Below are positions 11,368 through 22,634 of a DNA stretch of 64,000 nt, piece after piece. Source of the stretch: Cubamyces lactineus (Eukaryota; Basidiomycota; Agaricomycetes; Polyporales; Polyporaceae). Below the pieces are notes generated by a model. That model was not told the origin of the DNA. It searched no databases and saw only the letters and a list, made by a program, of their open reading frames with translations. Each line of letters opens with the position of its first letter. Position 1 is the first letter of the stretch. The DNA lies in contig JACDTU010000009.1 of NCBI GenBank assembly GCA_022376465.1, forward strand, positions 558,001 to 622,000. The letters are read 5' to 3'. A program made the translations under genes and the position numbers.

Positions 11368-12253
11368 GTCTGAGACGCTAGGTATCCAAATCTTGCTCAG
11401 GTGGAAGTGCAAAGACGCTCCGGAGGTCCTGCTGAATGTCGCCGTGTGGCTCAGGTTCTGGCACGATAGAAGGAACGCGGAGAACAGATGCAAAGCCGAC
11501 CGTCAGCGGGGAAAGCGGGGAAAGCTGAAGTTAAGAGCAAGACGCGAGGGCGGTGTGCCTGAGGTTGCGGATTCCATGGCTGAAACTCGGATGTGCCGGT
11601 GTGCCAGCAACGGCCATAGCATGGCACGGTGGCACGGTGACAGCCGGACATGTGCCAAGCCATCAAACCCGCCCAAGGAACAGCCACCGTCCCTCCTCGG
11701 CCTCCCGGTATGGCAGGTGTTCAAGAACACACCACGCCTTTCAGTAGACCCCGACTAAGCAGACAGCCTCATCATCTGCACACCCCGCGTCAAGCTACTG
11801 TGCTTCTATGTAATTATGTTACCGAGAATATAACGCTATTAATCTCTCAGAGCCATTACAGCATATACCACGGTCGGCTCGGATGCCCGACCTTATACCC
11901 TGAGTATCGCCGAGCTGGTCAGCGGTGTAAATTGTTCCGTTTCCGAGTTCTCCCACACGATACCATCGTCCGGGTGTTTGCATGTAGTGGTAGCTCGTAT
12001 ATTTTGAAGACATCTTCGTTCTATGTGATCCCTATAGTAGCAGTACGAGTATTCCGGTTCAGGAGCACCCTGACACTGTCGCGATTGCTCATTAGCTAAT
12101 GGCCGCATTCCTTCGTTCTCTTCTTCTGTCGACTCCTTAATCACAGAAATATTATGCCTGTAGCACTGGCCTCTCCAGCTTCCAAGTCACCCAGCCATAT
12201 CGAATACATTGATCCCTCAGGATGGGACCGCAGTACACATGTTGATTTATCAT
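11368..12253. other. Intergenic between GH47 mannosidase and tRNA-Leu
   Basis: Upstream region of the mannosidase gene. At 11591-11655 there is an imperfect inverted repeat built from TGCC/GGCA blocks (ATGTGCCGG toward CCGGACAT) that could form a hairpin. No conserved ORF or RNA gene is visible; short open frames at 11500-12150 look like chance. Confidence 0.45.
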
Positions 12254-12350
12254 GGCGAGATGGCCGAGCGGTCTAAGGCGCCAGACTAAGGTTATCATAC
12301 CTGGTGATATCTGGTCCGAAAGGGCGTGGGTTCGAATCCCACTCTCGTCA
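12254..12350 (+). tRNA. trnL-AAG: tRNA-Leu (AAG) with a 17-nt intron
   Basis: Type II tRNA. Acceptor GGCGAGA (12254-12260) pairs with TCTCGTC (12343-12349) with one G-T wobble; discriminator A at 12350. The D arm is GCC/GGC, the anticodon stem CCAGA (12281-12285) pairs with TCTGG (12310-12314). Anticodon AAG is at 12288-12290, and a 17-nt intron (12292-12308) lies after base 37. The variable arm is TCC-GAAA-GGG and the T arm GTGGG-TTCGAAT-CCCAC. A T4 run follows at 12355-12358. Mature length is 80 nt. Confidence 0.94.
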
Positions 12351-12575
12351 TACAGTTTTATTTCTATGCTTTTTGGCTTTATTGCAGCGTCCTGAGAGTC
12401 GGAAATAGCTCGGAGGAGAAGCGGAAATTGAGGGAGACAGGCGGAAGTTGCGATAGACGCCCGAGTGCTCTCGTAAACCTTTCGGCGCCCAAGGACTCGG
12501 CCTGACCAATGCACCCATCTTGACGCGTACATAGACTTCCCCTCGTTTTGTTTGTCTCTTCTATCTGGTACGAGA

Positions 12576-13241
12576 ATGGCTACTGCAACGAACAACACAC
12601 CGGCGTCATCTGGCGCGTCGAGCTCTAGTACTCCGTCCAAGCCGACTCTCCCTCCGGGCATGGTCTTGGGTCCGGACGGGAAGCCATGCAAGATCTGTAC
12701 CGCGTTCCGCAACTGGAAGCCTCGTATAGACAAGCCCGCGAAGAGTACGCAGGCAGGTACGCCAGGCCAGGAAAAAACCGCCGCCATGATGGCCGCTTTC
12801 GCGTCGGGGGCTGGCTTCGCCTCGACGTCCCAGCAGCAGTCCACCACTTCCGCTACCGCACCAACCCCCGAACCAGAGACGTACGTGCGTCCAGCGAACT
12901 GTCCCCCCGACGTTGAGCAGCTCGGAAACGCGACGTGGACGTTCCTGCACACGACCGCGGCGTACTACCCAGACAAGCCAAGCATGGCGCACCGCGTGAA
13001 CATGCTTTCGCTCCTGCGCGCATTGCCTATACTCTATCCGTGCTCGGTGTGCGCCACACATCTCGGGGAGACAATGAAGACACGTCCGCCGGACGTGAGC
13101 AGCCGCACGGCGCTCAGCAGGTGGTTGTGCGAGCAGCACAACGAGGTGAACGAGCGGTTGGGGAAGGACAAGTTTGACTGTGCGATCGAGAAGCTGGACG
13201 AACGATGGAAGGACGGTCCTGCGGACGGGAGCTGCGATTGA
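12576..13241 (+). CDS. ERV1: ERV1/ALR FAD-linked sulfhydryl oxidase
   Basis: Mitochondrial intermembrane-space thiol oxidase that reoxidises Mia40 and passes electrons to cytochrome c. Single-exon, 221 aa. The N-terminal arm has the shuttle cysteine pair CKIC (residues about 38-41), followed by a Ser/Thr/Ala-rich linker. The flavin domain reads CPPDVEQLGNATWTFLHTTA, the active-site disulfide YPCSVC with THLGETM, and the helix WLCEQHNEVNERLGKDKFDC with the structural cysteine pair. The C-terminus is KLDERWKDGPADGSCD. All conserved Cys and the FAD-contacting H-N-x-V-N motif are present. The ATG at 12576 was chosen because the in-frame upstream codon is only a TTG. Absence of an intron is unusual in this window. 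Confidence 0.95.
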   Translation: MATATNNTPASSGASSSSTPSKPTLPPGMVLGPDGKPCKICTAFRNWKPRIDKPAKSTQAGTPGQEKTAAMMAAFASGAGFASTSQQQSTTSATAPTPEPETYVRPANCPPDVEQLGNATWTFLHTTAAYYPDKPSMAHRVNMLSLLRALPILYPCSVCATHLGETMKTRPPDVSSRTALSRWLCEQHNEVNERLGKDKFDCAIEKLDERWKDGPADGSCD

Positions 13242-13582
13242 GGGGCTTCGACTGAGGGTGTCGTGTGGTGAGTTCCATGATTGTATGTGTATTCTAGCTC
13301 TCGACGGTCACCAACGACAGGTTGGTGTAACCGCCAGTCACCAGAACGCCATGCAATATATCTCCGCCACTCAATGCTATCTGCACTAATACATTCTTGT
13401 ACATACTAGTAAGTAAACAATGCTCTGGATTCGCGTCCTGATGTACTGACGACCTGGCCGTCAAGATAGTACCCAGGGACAACGTACGACGGACCTGAGA
13501 CGTCATAGAACTCGAACACACTATCCCATCATCGTGTATAATGGCAACAACAATAGACGATCCTGCAACCTGATGCTGAATG

Positions 13583-15212
13583 CTATGATAGCTCCTTGAT
13601 CCTTGCGCCTTCCTCCCCCTTCTCTTGTCCAACCCGTTTCACATTCTGATCACTGTTCGCCTGAGGCCCCTGCTTCGCCTCTTTTTCTAGCATCTTGGCA
13701 CGCATCATCGCCTCATCCGCTAGCATGCGTAACATGGGTGTTGGCGTTCCCAAGACGTACGCCGCGTAGAACGTAAGTTTGTGCACGACGTGATTGGGCT
13801 TTGAGGGCTCTCGCGACGGTGAATTGGGTTGCCGTTCAACTGCAGAATTTGGCGGACGCGAGTTGTCGCTGAAGAATTCTGCGAGGTCAGACAGGACGCG
13901 AAGCGCGTTCGCGCTTGGATGAGCTTCGAGTCCGGCGGAGGTGAGGGCAGAATCGCGGTCAGGCACGATGGTTACTGTCGCAGGACGCAATAATAGAGCT
14001 GTATCCTTGAGTAGGAGGGAGAAGAATTGCGAGTTCATATGTCCCTGCATGTTGTCAGTAAGTTTGAGCACCATCATCACACGCGTGCTCAACCTACAGG
14101 TGGGAACCGTGACCACAGGTCTGTTACGACTTCGGAAAGCGACGAATGCACAAGCGTCGATCGTCGGTTTGTAAGGAATGGTACGAGCTGGGATATCGAT
14201 CGCTTGATTTCTGACCGGTCGGGATCCGTGAGCGCAAGAGAGGATAGCGGCGAGATAGCGAAATAACGGATGATATACGAGTAGGTTATACTAGAGAATC
14301 CCTCATCAGCCTGACAAGTGATTCACTCCGTTGTCTCAAAGTAGACGCACCAAACAGCGCATATATTGTAAGATAGGAGTGGCCCGTTGAGCGTAGCATT
14401 GGAGGACTGTTTGATCAACGGCTCGGGAATAGACATCATTGGGGGCTTGTCTCCGTGTCTTCGCTTTGCCCCTGCGTTAGCTGAGGACGAGGAGCTGACG
14501 TCGTCGGCAGGTGCTTCCCACCACGGCTCGACCTGCTCTCTTTCCAGCTCTTCGCTGGCGAGAAGCTGTTGCGCAAGTTCGCTGCTAGGATCATTCAACG
14601 CGCGGAGGAACTTCTCGCGTTCCGCGGGCGTTAGAACCGCCCACAGCTCTTCGTACGAGGCGGAGTCTGTCAAGAGTGCGGTCAATGAATCGTTGTGGCT
14701 AGGAATGAAGACCAAATATACCAAGGTCGATGTTCTGCAAGCGGCTATGAAGATCATCTGCGTCATTATCGTCTTCGTTATCAGAGTCCGCAAGCAAGGG
14801 GCTGTCATCGAGGGAATCGTCCTCGAAACGCTTCAAGAGGTCCATCATGCGGCGCTTCTCCTCAACACTCGCGGAGGGCGCGCTCTTGACATCGAGCTCT
14901 ACCTCTTTCTTGTAAAAGGTCTCAGAGCAATCCCCGTGTTTCTATAATGAACGGGCCGTCAGAAAGAGCGCTGAAGGATAGGATGTTCAGAGGCGTACCT
15001 CGGAGCGGAAGCAGACGAGCGAGCAATACGGTATATTGCACCGCGGGCATGTGTAGCGCGAGAACTGTCTCCGACAGCTGTGAGTGGTCTCAGGCAATCC
15101 GGCATATGTCCGGGTACAAGAGAGTGACTGACATTGCACAAGGAGTAGTTGTGACTGATTCAGTCGGGGCGGCAGAGGCAATAATGGGTTCTGCTTGTGA
15201 TCCTTCCGCCAT
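13583..15212 (-). CDS. ZNHIT2-like zinc finger HIT domain protein
   Basis: HIT-type zinc finger proteins of the ZNHIT2 group act with the R2TP/TTT chaperone machinery in assembling large complexes, including U5 snRNP. The ATG at 15212 starts MAEGSQAEPIIASAAP. Splicing a ~53-nt GT-AG intron gives the complete zinc finger CAICRRQFSRYTCPRCNIPY followed by CSLVCFRSE. The next exons give an acidic segment, SLTALLTDSASYEELWAVLT with PAEREKFLRAL, and PWWEAPADD, all characteristic of ZNHIT2 orthologues. The C-terminal part (HMNSQFFSLLLKDTALLLRP, LRVLSDLAEFF, KLTFYAAYVLGTPTP) matches the conserved helical tail of that group. It ends with a charged QKGEEGARIKELS-like tail. The gene is divergent from PAF1. 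Function is inferred from the family only. Confidence 0.8.
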
Positions 15213-15483
15213 GGGGCGTCGAATACACGCAGTTCGGTACTAATGCAGTTTTTTTTTGCGTAATATGATTTTTTTTCTTTTGGCTGTGGGTCTTCGGTGA
15301 TCTTGGCTACGTGCTCTTGGATCTTGAAGATGGTGGACAAGGCGTAAGGCGACCCTAACCTTAGATCGCGAGCAGGAGAACTCGCGCCGGGCGCTTCGCA
15401 AGAGTGTTCTTCCCGTCGGTGCCAGTGCGTCAACCGTTTGGCTCGGGGCATACCACCACGCTCGACTTAGCCCACCGTCCACG
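15213..15483. promoter_or_regulatory. Divergent promoter shared by ZNHIT2-like gene and PAF1
   Basis: Only 271 bp separate the two opposite start codons. The region contains a T9 run (15249-15257) and a T8-C-T4 run (15269-15281), the sort of poly(dA:dT) tracts that exclude nucleosomes at fungal promoters. No TATA box is evident. Both genes have housekeeping roles, which fits co-regulated divergent transcription. Confidence 0.6.
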
Positions 15484-17131
15484 ATGAGCTTCAAGAAAAG
15501 GTGAGTTGCGCGTCAGCTACTCGAAACAACCTGGTTCTGACTTCCAATACAGTAAACTTGACCTGCTCATCCGGGTCCGATACTCCAACCCGCTTCCCTC
15601 TCCGCCATGTCCCCCAAAGCTCCTCAATATACCCACCGACCCCAAGCGTTATGCGCGCCCCGAATTTCTCGACGACATCGCCACGAGCATGCCCTTGCCT
15701 ATGGTTGTGGACGGAGAGTTAGGCATGCCTTTAGACTTGTCGCAATGGGACTGCTTGTGGGAGGAGAACGGGGATGATTCTGGTGCGTGCTGCGCGAGCG
15801 AGTCCTTGGATGCTTCGTGTACTTATCTTTTGTGGATGTACTCCAATGAAGAACTCAACCCTGACCCAAATCGACCTCACAAGGTCGACCCACGAGACCA
15901 GTTCATGCTCGGGGACCCTGCAACATCAGCTGCGCCCTTCCTCGGACCAGTCGTGTTGGGAGCCTCAACACCATTAGCTGCCATGCCCAACGTACCATGG
16001 CTACGCAAGACAGAATACCTCAGTCGAGAAGGCTCAACTCGAGCAGCTCTGTCCCAAGACCTGTACGTATTCGCTCTTCCCGCTGATGCACCCCCGCTCC
16101 GGTGCGTGCTCACACGTGTGGGTGCTCTAGCAAACACAACCAAGACAACATGATCGATATCTCACGCGATGCACAATTGCGAGACATTGAGGCGTCCTTC
16201 GCTGCAATTGAGAACTCTGACCTTGCATCATTACGACACCCCACGAAGCCAGAGCTTACCGCTGTCGAGACGTTCGAGATCTTCCCAGACGCAGAGATCT
16301 GGGCGAACGCGTATGATTTGTTCAGGTTTTCCGAAAGACCAGGAGATAGGCCACCAGATGTTCGTCTTTACTTTGCATTGCGTCGTGAGCTAGCGCTGAT
16401 GTGTTGTCACTGTAATAGGTCGAAGATCCGCGGTTGGATTGTGCAGTGTTACGACCTATGGAAGCGGATGGCGACCACTTCTTGGCGTATTATCTCACAA
16501 AGGAGGATGAAGATGCCATTGAGTTCAAGGCCAATCGCCTCGCTCGCTCGCCAGATGATCCTCCTGAGGACGAGGTGTGTAACACGTCTGTCCAAATCCA
16601 TCATACACCGCTCATGCATGACCGCAGCCTACCCTCTTCCACTTTGTGCGAGACTATGAGACAGTCAAGGTCGAGCAGGAGATTCCCAACGAGTTCTTGC
16701 TTGTACTGGACGATGGCACGTCGAACGATGACGATGCCGACTCGAAAAAGTCTCGGCCAAAGGGTGCATACTACAAGAACATCGAGCGCAAGATGCTGCT
16801 CAAGAAGAAGCGCGTCAACGTATGTGTCCTTCTGTGTCAGGCGATGCTTGCCGCTGACTTGTGTCCATAGACCTACGAGTCGTACGGCGACAAGTGGGAT
16901 GTTGTCCGCCTCACGCATACTCCTATGAGTGCGGAGGAGGCGCAGGAACGCGAGGAGGCGCTGGCCGAGGTCGTCGACCCGCTCTTCCCACTCGCGCGAG
17001 GGGATGCTGATGCCGATGCTGAGGGCGAGGTCGATGAAGCCCATGGTCTGAATGGCCACGGAGAGTCAAGTGGGGCCAACGGAACTCGGCATGAGATTGT
17101 CGATGCGGTCGACGTCTTTGGCGAGGAGTGA
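15484..17131 (+). CDS. PAF1: PAF1, RNA polymerase II-associated Paf1 complex subunit
   Basis: Core subunit of the Paf1 elongation complex acting on chromatin with RNA polymerase II. The first exon is tiny (MSFKKR, donor at 15501). Then follow KLDLLIRVRYSNPLPSPPCP with PKLLNIPTDP, the segment PMVVDGELGMPLDLSQWDCL, NVPWLRKTEYLS (a PAF1 hallmark), IEASFAAIE, ETFEIFPDAEIWANAYDLFR, FLAYYLTKEDEDA, VRDYETVKVEQEIPNEFLLV, GAYYKNIERKMLLKKKRVN and YGDKWDVVRLTH. The C-terminus is acidic (AEEAQEREEALAEVVDPLF). Around eight short introns are required, all with usual GT-AG ends. Length and motif order fit complete PAF1. Confidence 0.93.
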
Positions 17132-17372
17132 GGATAGCCGGAATCCTGAGTCCCTGAACACTTCATTCTAGTCTGACCTGTGTAAGTATATGTAACGGTG
17201 ATGCTTATGTAATTTGCTTTCGTTACTCCCTCGCTAGCATCGGTCGTTCCCAGTACGCCCACACTGATAGGCATATTGGCGGTTCATCGACGAAGTCCTA
17301 CAAATAACATATCGGGGTCAAGGGTCATGAACGCTAGGTACAAAGCACTGATTGTCCTGTGTCCATTGCAAG

Positions 17373-19330
17373 TCACGGTGAGTATGCAGGAGGAGCAGTC
17401 ACCCTTCGACTCGGATGTCCGTTCTCCGAGCTATTCTTGCTGGCCGAGTCAGCATCCCCACTCGTCTCTGCACGATTGACCCCGCGGTCAGATGTGAGCC
17501 GCGACTCCTTGCCGTCAAATTCCATGACGCCACCGAGCATTAGCACCGTGCCTCCACTCGACGCACTGTTCTCCACGGACGCCATCCTGCGAGCTGCGGG
17601 ATCTTCAGTCGAGTGTGGGATAGGGGCATCTGTTGCATCGTAGATGGATCCTGAAGGGACCACCCCGGTGCTAGCAAGGGGAGCTTGGCTTGCCTGCGAA
17701 AATGGAGTCGCAGTGTGTGAACCTGGTATCCCTCCAGCTATAGCTGCATTCGAGGCCACTGGGATAGGCGACGCCGTAGAGACTCGTTCCACCAAAGATG
17801 CGTTCGACGTAGCATGCAGCAACATGCCGTGCGGTCGTTCAACGAAAGATGTACCAAGGCTAGGGTTAGGTGGGTAGCCTGTGTATACCGCGGATGCAGG
17901 ATGCAAAGACGGGTCTACATTGCTAGTTGGAGGCGCTGCAAAATATCCTCCGCCTGCGGGGGTTGGTGTGTGTGTAGCATTGTGGGAGTGGGGGGATATG
18001 TGAGGGTGAGGTGAAGAGTAGTTAGGGCCAAAGTCTGGGGCGGGCGAGGGCATCACGGGTTGACCCCAAACATATTGGGCATCCATCGCTCCCTGCTGCC
18101 GTTGTGCAGAGCCTGAATAAGATGAGAGAGACATGGACGCAGGAGGATACAGAGCCTGCTGATGCGTCCATTCTGTCGATCCATGGCGCGGCCAGCCTTG
18201 CTGATTTGCGTACGATGACCCACGACCAGAAGGATATGCCCCGAACATGAGTGGCCTATTCATGGATCCGGAAGCTAACGGCGGGGTCGACACCCTCGAC
18301 AAAACCGTTTCCTCCCCGCGCTGAGGGACACGAAGCACGGCATGACCGGGTTCAGAAGGGGGTAATGTAACCTGAGGTAGCTGGGGCTCGTCGCCTGGTT
18401 GTTGTCAATCACGATGGTAAGACGCAACATGTGTGATGTAGGACGGACCTCGGGATTGCCTATTACTCCCTACGGCATCTTTCTCTGGTATGGATCTCCG
18501 TGATCGCTTCCAGAGGTAGAACAAGAGAGCCAATAAAGCAGTGATGAGCACAATGCCACCGGCTGCACCGCCTACGACAGGGGCAAGCGGAAAACTAGCT
18601 AACGATGATGTATTCGAGGGGTCCGTCTGAGAAACGTTGGTAGTAAGTCTCCTTGCGTGAGAGCTGCTTGATGTATTGCCATTGTTGGGTGGTGACAATG
18701 TAGAGAGGGACATTGACGCGATAGACATTTGGGAGGGACTCGGATCTGTCGCAATGATCAGATAATCTAGCAGCCATGGGCTGTCGGGGGTAGCGGTGGT
18801 GATGTCAACGTAAAGAGTATGGCTGCCTTGGGACAGGTTGGATGGCGTCATGGTGAAATATGTGACGTTGGCTTGGATTATTGATACGTTCGGAGCCGTA
18901 AAGGTTTGCATAGGTTGATCGTCAACAAAGAACGTCGCGGTAGCGAGGTCGCCCCTGATCCAAGGGATACTCAAGCCGACGACCTGCACGTAGTTTCCTG
19001 CACATCAGATGCCTCGTAGTCAGTCGTTGTATCGCAGCTCGCCAAGGAAATCATGTACCAACCTACGAACGGCCAAGACAGCTGCCAGGCGGGAGCGGTC
19101 ACTGCGGTGTACGTGTGGTCGAAGAGGTTTCGTAGCGTAGCGTTCAGAGATGTATAGGCATGGCGAGGGGGTTGTGAGATCGCAGACTGGTTGACGATGG
19201 CGGAGCTGGGTGAAAAGCCGAGCTTTGAATCGTCAACGTACACCGGCCCATCGCTGGAGTCCGACATGAGTTTAGAACCCCCTGGGGCCTCTCGAGGTAG
19301 GACGGCGGCGACAGTAGCAGCCAAGTCCAT
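17373..19330 (-). CDS. Single-pass surface protein with extracellular beta-domain and PPxY tail (copy 1)
   Basis: Agaricomycete-type membrane protein of unknown role. The ectodomain (exons from 19330 to about 18600) has WQLSWPFVGNYVQVVGLSIP, VDDQPMQTFTA, LSQGSHTLYVDITTATPDSP and WLLDYLIIATD, a beta-sandwich-like pattern shared with the next gene. A Ser/Thr/Asn-rich stalk leads to one membrane span (APVVGGAAGGIVLITALLAL) and a basic stop KRSRRSIPEKDA. A 52-nt intron near 18404-18450 joins this to a long cytoplasmic low-complexity exon ending in TAPPAYSP, which contains a PPxY motif for WW-domain (Nedd4-type) or adaptor binding. There is no classical signal peptide, so N-out insertion by the membrane span is likely. 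The start could instead be the Met at residue 22. Confidence 0.75.
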
Positions 19331-20083
19331 CGCCCGACTACTTCTACTTGGTTTATTACGGCGGCATCAAGGAAGAATGCACTCTTGCCATCTTGCTACC
19401 CACGCTGCCTCAAAATGGTCAATTGTGGGCGCACATCGTGGTCGACGGTGGTGTTCTATCTGATTGATTGTGACACATTCGCCGAGGGCCCAAGGGGGTG
19501 CCTTGCGGTTGCAACAATACGATTAGCGTTCCCTCGATGGGTATAGTCAGGAGTGAGGCCTAGTGAGAGCCAAAGTATCTCAGCGCTCTTCCACGACAGA
19601 GTCGCTTTGGCATCCTCCATGCAGACTTACCGCTGCACATGCTATTATCAACTCGCACACCGTTGCATAAGCACGCCCAAGAGGAGTCACAAGGGTGTAG
19701 CGACATGCACTCACGAGGCCTCGGGTGTGCAGATGTGCGCCCGCGCCCAAGAACCACGGCTACGCTCGATCGGCACTGAACAGATGTTGGATGGCAGCAA
19801 TGCCATGCCCCAGACCTCGTTTCAAGTCCATATGGTGCTGGTCCTCGTGAACTGGCTAACAGCACGATCCGACAACAGCCCTGCGATACCGGTATCAATA
19901 CTTCTTCTCCGCGAACGTAACACGACGAGGTCGCACACTAGATGGATTCAGTACTCTCATGCCACAAGTGCACAACGCCATACGCTGCCTTATTGCCCCG
20001 TTCCTGCCTCGGTTGTTAGCATCGTGGTAGTGTAGGGACGTCAAGCCGTGTACCTCACAGGAGCTCGAGACCTGGACGCACGT
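19331..20083. other. Intergenic between the two surface-protein paralogues
   Basis: About 750 bp containing the copy 1 promoter and the copy 2 3' flank. Open frames here overlap on both strands and resemble nothing I recognise. No RNA gene or repeat is seen. Confidence 0.45.
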
Positions 20084-21379
20084 CTACGGCATGTATGGCG
20101 GAAGAACGCCTTCTTTCGCCATTCCATTTGTGCCCGGCGCAGATCCTAGAGTGGTGGAAGCCGTGCGATCGGGCTTCCCTATGCCCTTAAAACGGTCAGC
20201 GAACGTAGACCCCCTAGGGGCAGCGAGATCCTGGGTATCGGGGTGCCTGCCCGGCGATGCAGCCACCTCGGAAGGAAGGGAATCACGCTCATCGGTTACT
20301 GTCATTCGCGAGAAGTTCCCCTTTTCCGTCGGGAACGAGGAAATGGATGACAGCGCTGGCTCGAGGGAGTGCAGGCCGCGCTTCTCACAGCTTTGCGGCA
20401 CCCGTGATGGTTGTAGCGTGGACGGAACCACGTCGAAGGCGACATGGCTGTTTGGAGAAGATCCAGGGGAGGATGGACCCTTCTCCCTGATCACGACCTG
20501 ATCAGGAGACATCCCTGGATGTCCTGTTATCAGGTGAGTTGATCACCACGACGTCTGCGCTATACTGCCTCGAGAATGACTCACCAACGTCGCTTGCTGC
20601 TTCGATAGATTCACGGTCTCCTTGGGCTAAGTACCGTCTGCGATGATATACCCAGTATAGTGCGCCAGCTACCATGCACAACAGCACCACAGCAGCGACT
20701 ACCCCACCGATTACTCCGCCAGTCGAGAGTGAAGTCGACTTGGCTTCCGGCATGCGCGGCGATTGCGGGAAACTGGTGGAAGTCGTACTCGAGTTTGGTC
20801 CTGGTTCCGAAGACGAGGATGAGGCCACCGTGCTCTCAGTGGTAGTAGATGTCGCATTTGGCGGGTTCGGGCCTTCTGACGCGTCCAAGAAGCCGTACAC
20901 AATGTAATCAAAGAGGAATGGCCCATCCGCCGACGCGTTGACAACGTTGACAGTGAGAGTATGGAACCCGAGTGGAAGGAGCGAGCTGATGTAGAACGAC
21001 ACGTTTGACTCGGCCGTGGCACTGTTCGGCACGATTTGCCATTCCGGATCATCATCTATGGAGTACTCTGCGACAGGCTGCGCGCCGGTCAGCCATGGAA
21101 TAACGGCACCGTACATCTGCAGAATCCGTCCTAATGGCAAGGCTCAGACATATACGCAACCAATTGAAGATGAAGAGAACACGCACCGTAGAATATGAAG
21201 TCGAAGCTCATCCCGGGCGCTGTCGTTACAGCGAGGGTACCACCATAGGCGTTGGTGATGGAGTTCACGTAGTCAAGGGCGCGAGACGACAAGTTGTCGT
21301 TCTGGTGTGCCTGTGCGGGATTGGTATATGTTATGCTGGAGTCAGTGTTGTCGACAAAGACAGGATCGGCAGGATACAT
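20084..21379 (-). CDS. Single-pass surface protein, paralogue of the downstream gene (copy 2)
   Basis: Same architecture and intron layout as the gene at 17373-19330. The ATG at 21379 starts MYPADPVFVDNTDSSITYTN. The ectodomain has APGMSFDFIFYGRILQMYGA, AEYSIDDDPEWQ, LLPLGFHTLTVNVVNASADG and PFLFDYIVYGF. A Ser/Thr stalk precedes the membrane span (GGVIGGVVAAVVLLCMVAGA) and a YHRRR stop. A spliced cytoplasmic exon with DVGHPGMSPDQVVIREKG runs to the end at VLPPYMP, where the motif is LPxY rather than PPxY. The two genes are tandem duplicates on the same strand. No enzyme signature is present; a cell-wall or surface sensing role would be a guess. Confidence 0.75.
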
Positions 21380-21892
21380 GTTGTGAGTAACAAGTCTGAT
21401 AGACGGAGGGGTGGTAGCGCAGAGGCGGTGGGGTTAAAAGAGAAAGGCCCCATGGCCAGGCCGACACGAATCAGCGTGTCATCCATATAATCCCACCGTC
21501 GGAGTGAACGCTGGTGATCCACGCCATCCTTGGTCGGTGGTTTGTGGGCGTACGTTGGTGCTGTGCGAACATCCGCTGTCCACTGATTCGCTGTCCATCT
21601 GATAGAAGCCATGTGAGATGTGGTTAGCTGCGAGCAGATACACATCGCATGTGGATATCATGGGTCTAGCTATTTTCAGCTCATATGCAAGGAAGCAGTC
21701 CACTTGATCATAGGAGTCGATGAACGGCATAGTTGAGGTGCGTTGACAGCGATACAAGCAAGCACTTGTACAACGGGCCGTGAGGGAGTAGGTCTGAGAT
21801 AGTCGAATTGTACGTTGGCAGACATCACGTCTAGGATGATCGAGCATTGCTTGATACAGTAAGTGTACCCGGGCAGGGGTCGATATGAGCAA
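21380..21892. other. Intergenic upstream of surface protein copy 2
   Basis: Promoter region of copy 2 and 3' flank of the TMEM97-like gene. I see short chance frames and no recognisable element. Confidence 0.45.
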
Positions 21893-22634
21893 CTACTCCT
21901 GCTTCGTGACCTTCTGTTTCTCCTGACCGGCAAAAGTAAGAGTTTGGACGCGGATAGCCATGTCGATAGTCATGACGAGAGGAACCAGGAAGAATGGGAT
22001 ATAGCTGGAGAGAAGGAGTAGGCTCTGCTCGGCCGTAAGCGAGATGCCGGACGCAGAGAGAGGGGTCGGGGATATGGGGGTTGACAAGATCACAGCGAGG
22101 CAAGGTAGCGTAGTTGTCGTTGTGGACGCAGCATAGATGAGGAGCAAGACATAGATCGAAGAAGTGCCTGAAGGCCGCAGGAGGTTATGTGGCGATTGAT
22201 TACTAGATATGTGCGGCGCACCTTTCCAAAGACCACGAAGCCCAATTATAAAGACCGGAACTTGGAAGAAACTGCGACTATTCAGTAAGTCGCAACTGGT
22301 CTTGGGCATGGCAGTAACATACGCTTCCACTATCAAAAAACTTCGGAACCATGTGTACGCCTCCATCTGGCTTTGACCGAAGAATCCCATAGCGCTTCCA
22401 ATTAAGGGGTCATTTGACATCTCGACGTAGAATTTTGGTATATTAGCAATGATGCTGGGCACCCATGTTCTGGGATAAAGCGCCTGGAGGTCGACAAGAA
22501 ACGTCGCTGGCAAGTGGATCTACGGAGCATCATCAAGTTGGGCACACGGGAAGCCATACATGGTACAGACGCACCGCAAAGAAAAGGAAGTAAACGAGGT
22601 CTCTGGGCCTCTGAGCGAGTGGTATCCTGGGCAT
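21893..22634 (-). CDS. EXPERA-domain membrane protein, TMEM97/sigma-2 receptor-like
   Basis: Four-helix ER membrane protein of the EXPERA family (EBP, TM6SF2, TMEM97), linked to sterol and lipid homeostasis. The first exon MPRIPLAQRPRDLVYFLFFA is spliced at a GT-AG intron to IHLPATFLVDLQALYPRTWV, which restores helix 1. The later exons contain MEAYTWFRSFLIVEAFFQVP after removing a small intron, VFIIGLRGLWKG, SIYVLLLIYAASTTTTTLPC and SYIPFFLVPLVMTIDMAIRV. The C-terminus is basic (GQEKQKVTKQE), resembling a KKxx-like ER retention tail but not a perfect one. Size of about 180 residues matches the family. The family call is strong; the ligand or sterol partner is unknown. Confidence 0.88.
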
